Shown here: positions 14,962 to 18,273 of the stretch, one piece after another
How the letters are laid out: each line of letters opens with the position of its first letter
Numbering within the stretch: position 1 is the first letter of the stretch
Source of the DNA: Clostridiales bacterium DTU023
GTDB taxonomy: Bacteria; Bacillota; Clostridia; Saccharofermentanales; DTU023
NCBI GenBank assembly: GCA_001512945.1
Contig: LFTF01000063.1
Location: 24,618-42,890, forward strand
Length of the DNA: 18,273 nt
Reading direction: 5' to 3'
Position numbers and translations under genes: made by a program
The notes under the pieces: model-generated
Databases searched by the model: none
Seen by the model: the letters and a program-made list of their open reading frames with translations, nothing else
What the model was told of the DNA's origin: nothing

Positions 14962-15000
14962 GCAGTTAATAACGGCTGAGAACATAGTATTACTAACTGC
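14962..15000. repeat. Imperfect inverted repeat downstream of the GtrA-type gene
   Basis: GCAGTTAATA (14962-14971) pairs with TATTACTAACTGC (14988-15000) through 7 plus 3 base pairs with a 3-base bulge and a 16-base loop. No T-tract follows on either strand, so it is not a typical terminator, though it may protect the transcript end. Confidence 0.45.
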
Positions 15001-15054
15001 TTAAAATAATAGTGACAAGTGTATTGAATGCAGTGTAAAGAAAAATAATAATCT

Positions 15055-15510
15055 TTATTTATCGGCGTCTTTCCGGGCCGCGAGATCGTTGGTGTTCATG
15101 GTTCTCTTGAAGACCACAAAGCGTTGGAAAAGAAACTCTGTCACGAAGTTGATTACCATGGTACCGGCCAACACGATATACTCGTTCCAGCCCGCGCCTG
15201 TCAGCGCGTCGCCCCATAACGTGCTCGCGGGCGTGAAAACCACGTAATACAGTGCCACCAACAGCATGGCCTTGGGAATATTGCCCGCGGACTGGAACGT
15301 AAAGCGGCGGTTAAGCGTAAAGTTCCATAATACGCTCAGCGTAAGAGCGATCAGGTAGCTTGGCCAATAAGGCAAGCGGGTGGTTTCATTCAGCAACGCA
15401 AAGCTGACTGCCTGGATGACCCCCGCTGAAATAGAGAACATGGTAAACTTGACAATCTGAACGAACTGTTTATTGCTAGCGGACGGTGTGGTTGCCTTGG
15501 GGTCATTCAT
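15055..15510 (-). CDS. GtrA-like membrane protein
   Basis: GtrA-family proteins are small four-helix membrane proteins, often thought to move polyprenyl-linked sugars across the membrane for cell-surface glycosylation. This 151-residue protein has four hydrophobic segments (about 20-41, 48-65, 80-98, 109-126). It carries the family motif WNFTLNRRFTF (62-72) at the end of helix 2 and NFVTEFLFQRFVVF (121-134) at the end of helix 4. The ATG at 15510 follows AAGGAG by 8 bases. It stands alone: no glycosyltransferase or polyprenyl-sugar gene is in the window, so its substrate cannot be inferred. The A/T-rich flanks on both sides contrast with the more GC-rich coding part. Confidence 0.9.
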   Translation of the reverse strand: MNDPKATTPSASNKQFVQIVKFTMFSISAGVIQAVSFALLNETTRLPYWPSYLIALTLSVLWNFTLNRRFTFQSAGNIPKAMLLVALYYVVFTPASTLWGDALTGAGWNEYIVLAGTMVINFVTEFLFQRFVVFKRTMNTNDLAARKDADK

Positions 15511-15580
15511 AAGAGAATCTCCTTTGACGCTTAAATCGTGGTTGTTCGCGTGACTGGACTCGAGTTCAACACAAATTTAT

Positions 15581-15613
15581 TTAATCGCATTGTACACATC
15601 AAAGCGCGATTAA
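15581..15613. repeat. Perfect 8-base inverted repeat in the divergent gtrA/ytxH region
   Basis: TTAATCGC (15581-15588) and GCGATTAA (15606-15613) are perfect inverted arms with a 17-base spacer that contains the palindrome TGTACA. It lies about 70 bases upstream of the GtrA-type start. The 33-base symmetrical layout suits a dimeric regulator. Confidence 0.5.
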
Positions 15614-15725
15614 GGTTATTTGAATCAAACTGAACCTAATCTTCGATCTAGGACGTCTACATGCCATAATAGAGCATTCGCGAGCATTTAACTTGTATAT
15701 GTTACCAAAAAAGATGCTAGTTTTA

Positions 15726-15734
15726 TGCTATAAT
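15726..15734 (+). promoter_or_regulatory. Extended -10 promoter of the YtxH-like gene
   Basis: The plus strand reads TGCTATAAT, a TGn extension with a perfect TATAAT, about 50 bases before the ATG at 15785. The -35 region (CAAAAA) is poor, as often in extended -10 promoters. This looks like a sigma-A promoter rather than the sigma-B promoter of Bacillus ytxGHJ. Confidence 0.65.
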
Positions 15735-15784
15735 AAATGGTAATAACCATACAACTGTCACCACAAGGAAAGGAAGATAAAATC

Positions 15785-16171
15785 ATGTTTTTTGAAGAAA
15801 TCATTGGAGCCTTCACGGGCCAAAATAAAAGAACTCGACGTAACCAAATCGCTATCGGCGTTGCACTCGGAGCGATAGGCGGAGCCGTTATGGGCATCCT
15901 CTTTGCCCCGCAAGCCGGCGAAGATACACGCAAGCAGATCAGCGATGCCGCTGTTAAGGGTGCAAACGTAGTCAAAGACTACTCAGTCGAAACTGGACAA
16001 AAGATCAAAGAGAAAGTTGAGGAAACAGCAGAAGCTGTTTCGAAAAAGGCTCGGGCTATTGCTCGCGACGCACGCCAAAAAGCGAAAGAAGTCGCAGAAG
16101 ACGTAGCAGAAGTTGCAGAAGACGCCGTTGAAGCCATTGAAGAAAAAGAAAAAGAAGCAAAAAAGAAATAA
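15785..16171 (+). CDS. YtxH domain protein
   Basis: YtxH-family proteins are small membrane-anchored stress-associated proteins whose biochemical role is unknown. The ATG at 15785 follows GGAAAGGAAG by 8 bases; an in-frame ATG 16 codons upstream has no ribosome binding site. The 128 residues have a basic N-terminus, one Gly/Ala-rich membrane segment (about 21-41), then the family signature GILFAPQAGEDTRKQI (37-52). The rest is a long Ala/Glu/Lys helix with heptad character, ending in an acidic stretch and a lysine-rich tail. The following DUF948-like gene is 71 bases downstream on the same strand, the pairing known from Bacillus ytxG/ytxH. Confidence 0.9.
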   Translation: MFFEEIIGAFTGQNKRTRRNQIAIGVALGAIGGAVMGILFAPQAGEDTRKQISDAAVKGANVVKDYSVETGQKIKEKVEETAEAVSKKARAIARDARQKAKEVAEDVAEVAEDAVEAIEEKEKEAKKK

Positions 16172-16242
16172 ACCTGTAAAAGGACTGGAAAGTCTGGAAA
16201 TGAGGCATAGTTCTCACTTCATCACAGGGAGAGGAGATTTTT

Positions 16243-16695
16243 ATGATTACCATGCTGCTAGAAGCCAGCATTCCTGTTAATACGCTAGTCGTTATTTTGC
16301 TCGGCGTTACCGGGTCAATCGCGCTGATCGCGCTTGCTGTCTTGCTGTTCAAAGCCGTGTCGGTACTGGGACAAGTCGGCAAACTTGTCAAAGAGATAGC
16401 ACCGGACATTGAGATCATCAGCGGTAACGTTGTCGATATTACAGACGAGCTCGCGATTGCTGTTCCGGATGTCTTGGATGACGTTGAAACCGTGCTAGGT
16501 GCTGTGAGCGTCACAGCCGAATCTGCGTCCTCTGTCGTCTCGGGAATTACCGACGGCATCACTTCCTTCATGGGTAGCAAACGCCACAAAGCACCGTCGC
16601 AGGACAATACCGTCAATCAAGCACTTGGAATTTTGAGCGGTATCCTAGGTCTGATCAACGCGAATAAAAGCAAGAGCAATAAGAAGAAACGCTGA
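16243..16695 (+). CDS. DUF948 (YtxG-like) membrane-anchored protein
   Basis: The 150-residue protein has one N-terminal membrane segment (about 12-36), then an amphipathic helical region with repeated Val/Ile and Asp/Glu (VGKLVKEIAPDIEIISGNV, then VVDITDEL, VPDVLDDVETVLGAV), typical of DUF948. It ends in a lysine-rich tail. The function is unknown; in Bacillus the homologue is a general stress protein. The ATG at 16243 follows GAGGAG by 6 bases. Its place after the YtxH-like gene supports the call, since the two families commonly lie together. Other single-anchor helical proteins would look similar, so the family name is less certain than for its neighbour. Confidence 0.78.
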   Translation: MITMLLEASIPVNTLVVILLGVTGSIALIALAVLLFKAVSVLGQVGKLVKEIAPDIEIISGNVVDITDELAIAVPDVLDDVETVLGAVSVTAESASSVVSGITDGITSFMGSKRHKAPSQDNTVNQALGILSGILGLINANKSKSNKKKR

Positions 16696-16705
16696 CGATA
16701 GTAGC

Positions 16706-16739
16706 CAGGCCGCTTCCACTTAACTGAGGTAGTGGCCTG
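16706..16739. terminator. Hairpin between convergent genes, possible bidirectional terminator
   Basis: CAGGCCGCT (16706-16714) pairs with AGTGGCCTG (16731-16739), 9 pairs with one G-U, with a 16-base loop. It lies between the stops of the DUF948-like and DUF488 genes, where a shared terminator is expected. Neither strand has a T-tract, so the call is uncertain. Confidence 0.45.
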
Positions 16740-16752
16740 TAAAGCTCATCAA

Positions 16753-17142
16753 TTAGTCAGAAGGCAACGACTCACTGTCTATGCCTGCGCGTTGCAATTG
16801 TTCACGCAAAGTCGGAAGATGTGTTTTGCTCGGTGTCTTCCCCGCAAATACAAGTGTTACATTTCGATCTTCGAGACGTTCGCGAAGATCATTTGCAAAC
16901 TCAACGAACGCCTGTTTGTTTTTCAGTTCTTCACTATATTTCTTCGCAAACTCAACGTAGCCCATTCGTCCCTTGTGATACGCTTCACGGATTTCTTTGT
17001 CGGGTGTGATGGGTTTTGCCCATTCTTCAAGCGCTGCTTTTTCTTTGCTAACCCCCCGAGGCCAGAGCTGGTCCACAAGAATACGGTCACCATCTGAGAC
17101 TTCCGACGGTTCATAAATTCGTTTCCATTTCAATGTGTTCAT
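16753..17142 (-). CDS. DUF488 family protein
   Basis: This 129-residue protein belongs to DUF488, a family of small cytoplasmic proteins of unknown function. The conserved core RILVDQLWPRGVSKEKA (20-36), with WAKPITPDKEIREAYH after it, is the family signature. Further conserved parts are the YVEFAKKYSEEL helix and VTLVFAGKTPSKTHL near the C-terminus, where the usual form is VTLLYAAKDxxxNxA. It has no signal peptide or membrane segment. The ATG at 17142 follows GGGAG by 9 bases. It is preceded by a candidate promoter and is convergent with the YtxH/YtxG pair. Confidence 0.9.
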   Translation of the reverse strand: MNTLKWKRIYEPSEVSDGDRILVDQLWPRGVSKEKAALEEWAKPITPDKEIREAYHKGRMGYVEFAKKYSEELKNKQAFVEFANDLRERLEDRNVTLVFAGKTPSKTHLPTLREQLQRAGIDSESLPSD

Positions 17143-17181
17143 AGCAGAATACTCCCTTCACAAAGGTTTTTATCTGGATCA

Positions 17182-17187
17182 ATTATA
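17182..17187 (-). promoter_or_regulatory. Candidate -10 element of the DUF488 gene
   Basis: A perfect TATAAT lies on the minus strand about 40 bases before the DUF488 ATG, in the gap after the AI-2E-type gene. The -35 region is poor, so only the -10 is supported. Confidence 0.4.
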
Positions 17188-17228
17188 GGCTCATGGAAAG
17201 TGCCAGACGCGAACCCTTGAAACAGTTT

Positions 17229-18273
17229 TTAGCTGGAAACATTAGCCGCCTCGGATACTTCAACCGTTGATGATTCCGATTTCTCCTCGTTTGCATCCTC
17301 CTCACCATTATTCTTTCCTAGCAAATCGCCTATGGCGTTCCTGATTTTGTCTTCAAGCTCGAAGGTGATAAAAATCTCACGTCCGATGACGCAGACGAGC
17401 GGGCCGACCAGAATACCGCCAATCCCGATGACGGCGATACCCGTGATCATGGCCAAGATAATAATCACCGGATGAAGGCGCATGGCATTGCCGATCACGG
17501 CCGGTTCAATAAATGTGCGCGAAATTGCCATAACGACATAGAGAACCAATATTCCAATGCCAGCGAAGATATTTCCGCCAACAATGAAAGTAATGCCCAT
17601 CGGAACCAAGGTAACTGCAATACCCAAAACAGGTAAAATGTCGAATAGAGCACAGAGAACTGCCCAGATTAGGGCATTGGGTACGGAGAAAATCAGCATG
17701 CCGATGTAAGCCTGAACAAAAGTCAGCATCATCAGAGCAATATAGCCGCCACCGATACGAAATAGTGTGCTTGTTAAGTTGGAAGCCGCCTCGATAATTG
17801 TGCGAACAAGCATCTTGTCAGGGATTAAGCGCGACATCCATAAATAGAGTCGATCCGTCTGTGTGATGAAATAATAGCCAGACATAATTGTGACAACAAA
17901 AATCAAAATGGTCTTCGGTACGCTGGCAAAAAATCCGGTCAGGATGCCGGCGATTTTCGCAAGGAGTTGAGGCAACGATTCTACGACACTTTTTTGCAAA
18001 TTCTTCAATGCTTCTTCAATGGTGACGATCGTGCTTTCGTCAAACAAACCACCCAAGGGAGCTGAGATATTCTTAAACTGCGCAATCAAAGTATCTATGA
18101 GCGAGGCACTGCCAATCAACTTAGGTATTTCGTTACCTACGCGGGCAATCAATCCGATAATGAAGCTTATTACGAAAAAGACGAGAATACCGAACAGGAC
18201 AAAGAATAGAAAATAAAAAACGATGGCAAGTTTACGCCCTTTTTTTTCAGGCGTCAGCGTGAAATGATCGAGG
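17229..18273 (-). CDS. AI-2E / PerM-type transporter family protein, N-terminus cut by window edge
   Basis: This is a multi-span membrane protein of the AI-2E transporter (UPF0118, PerM/YdbI) family, whose members include quorum-signal exporters and Na+/H+ antiporters; the substrate here is unknown. The frame is open from the window edge (347 residues visible). The first visible residues include EKKGRKLAIVFYFLFF, likely the start of an early membrane helix. A large soluble part (about 60-120) follows, then a helical bundle with the motifs LFDILPVLGIAVTLVPMGI and EPAVIGNAMRLHPVIIILAM (usual form EPxLxGxxxxLHPxxxLxxL). The C-terminal tail (EDANEEKSESSTVEV) is acidic. The TTG at 18152 lies inside the conserved region and is not the start; the true start is beyond 18273. 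Confidence 0.9.
   Translation of the reverse strand, partial: LDHFTLTPEKKGRKLAIVFYFLFFVLFGILVFFVISFIIGLIARVGNEIPKLIGSASLIDTLIAQFKNISAPLGGLFDESTIVTIEEALKNLQKSVVESLPQLLAKIAGILTGFFASVPKTILIFVVTIMSGYYFITQTDRLYLWMSRLIPDKMLVRTIIEAASNLTSTLFRIGGGYIALMMLTFVQAYIGMLIFSVPNALIWAVLCALFDILPVLGIAVTLVPMGITFIVGGNIFAGIGILVLYVVMAISRTFIEPAVIGNAMRLHPVIIILAMITGIAVIGIGGILVGPLVCVIGREIFITFELEDKIRNAIGDLLGKNNGEEDANEEKSESSTVEVSEAANVSS

Larger units (their letters stand above)
14739..15054. other. Intergenic region between gtrA-type gene and hprK
   Basis: No gene is seen in these 316 bases. From the hprK side they hold: the hprK ribosome binding site; a hairpin AAGCGC-CTC-GCGCTT (14847-14861), extended by CCT/AGG; a short inverted repeat ACGCA/TGCGT (14882-14903) at the probable transcription start; a candidate extended -10 promoter; and an imperfect inverted repeat (14962-15000) downstream of the GtrA-type gene. 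The stretch 15001-15054 is A/T-rich without clear structure. Confidence 0.6.

Noticed and set aside
15055..15510. GtrA-type gene as a recent horizontal acquisition
   Set aside because: It stands alone and is somewhat more GC-rich than its A/T-rich flanks, but there is no integrase, repeat pair or tRNA at its borders; composition alone is too weak.
16056..16616. 186-codon minus-strand open frame across the YtxH-like and DUF948-like genes
   Set aside because: It is antisense to two recognisable genes; its Ser/Thr- and Leu-rich repeats mirror the Ala/Glu/Lys codons of the real genes.
17229..18152. TTG at 18152 as the start of the AI-2E-type gene
   Set aside because: The frame stays open to the window edge and encodes a typical membrane helix upstream, so the gene starts outside the window.

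Overview
The window looks like a core-genome stretch of a Bacillota (Clostridia-type) chromosome of moderate GC. The evidence is the gene sets rpmE / DUF1385 / prmC and hprK-murB-rapZ-whiA, AGGAGG-type ribosome binding sites, sigma-A-like promoters (some of the extended -10 kind) and a YtxH/YtxG-like pair. Genus or species cannot be told. Nearly everything lies on the minus strand; the only plus-strand genes are the pair at 15785-16695. No phage, transposon, CRISPR array or defence gene is visible.

Layout, in the direction of minus-strand transcription (high to low coordinates). 18273-16753: an AI-2E/PerM-type membrane protein whose N-terminus is cut off by the window edge, then a DUF488 protein. 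16695-15785 (plus strand): YtxH-like and YtxG/DUF948-like membrane-anchored helical proteins, reading out from a promoter with an extended -10. 15510-15055: a lone GtrA-type membrane protein. 14738-11008: hprK, murB, rapZ and whiA, tightly packed, with rapZ and whiA overlapping by 4 bases and no yvcK between them. 10927-9500: an unrecognised membrane protein with a long charged tail that carries a duplicated motif set. 9314-3952: HtrA-type protease, OsmC-family protein, an unrecognised two-helix membrane protein and a CopA-type Cu(I) ATPase. 3881-3805: tRNA-Val(GAC) with its own promoter and terminator. 3646-2009: a DUF4438 protein and a histidine-phosphatase-family protein. 1847-1: rpmE (ribosomal protein L31) with a structured leader and its own terminator, a DUF1385 membrane protein, and the 5' part of prmC.

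How the parts work together: rpmE and prmC serve translation. hprK, rapZ and whiA belong to carbon regulation, nucleotide-binding signalling and cell-division control, while murB makes peptidoglycan precursor. HtrA, OsmC and CopA suggest envelope, peroxide and copper stress handling, but no copper regulator (CsoR or CopY) or operator is evident here.

The most interesting item is copA. The ATPase reading frame continues without a stop through a linker into a C-terminal CopZ-like metal-binding domain. That domain begins at an internal ATG preceded by a near-ideal Shine-Dalgarno sequence. One gene may therefore make both the fused pump and a free 69-residue copper chaperone. Other points of note are a tandem-repeat extension on L31, a hairpin next to the rpmE ribosome binding site, and the duplicated tail motifs of the 475-residue membrane protein.
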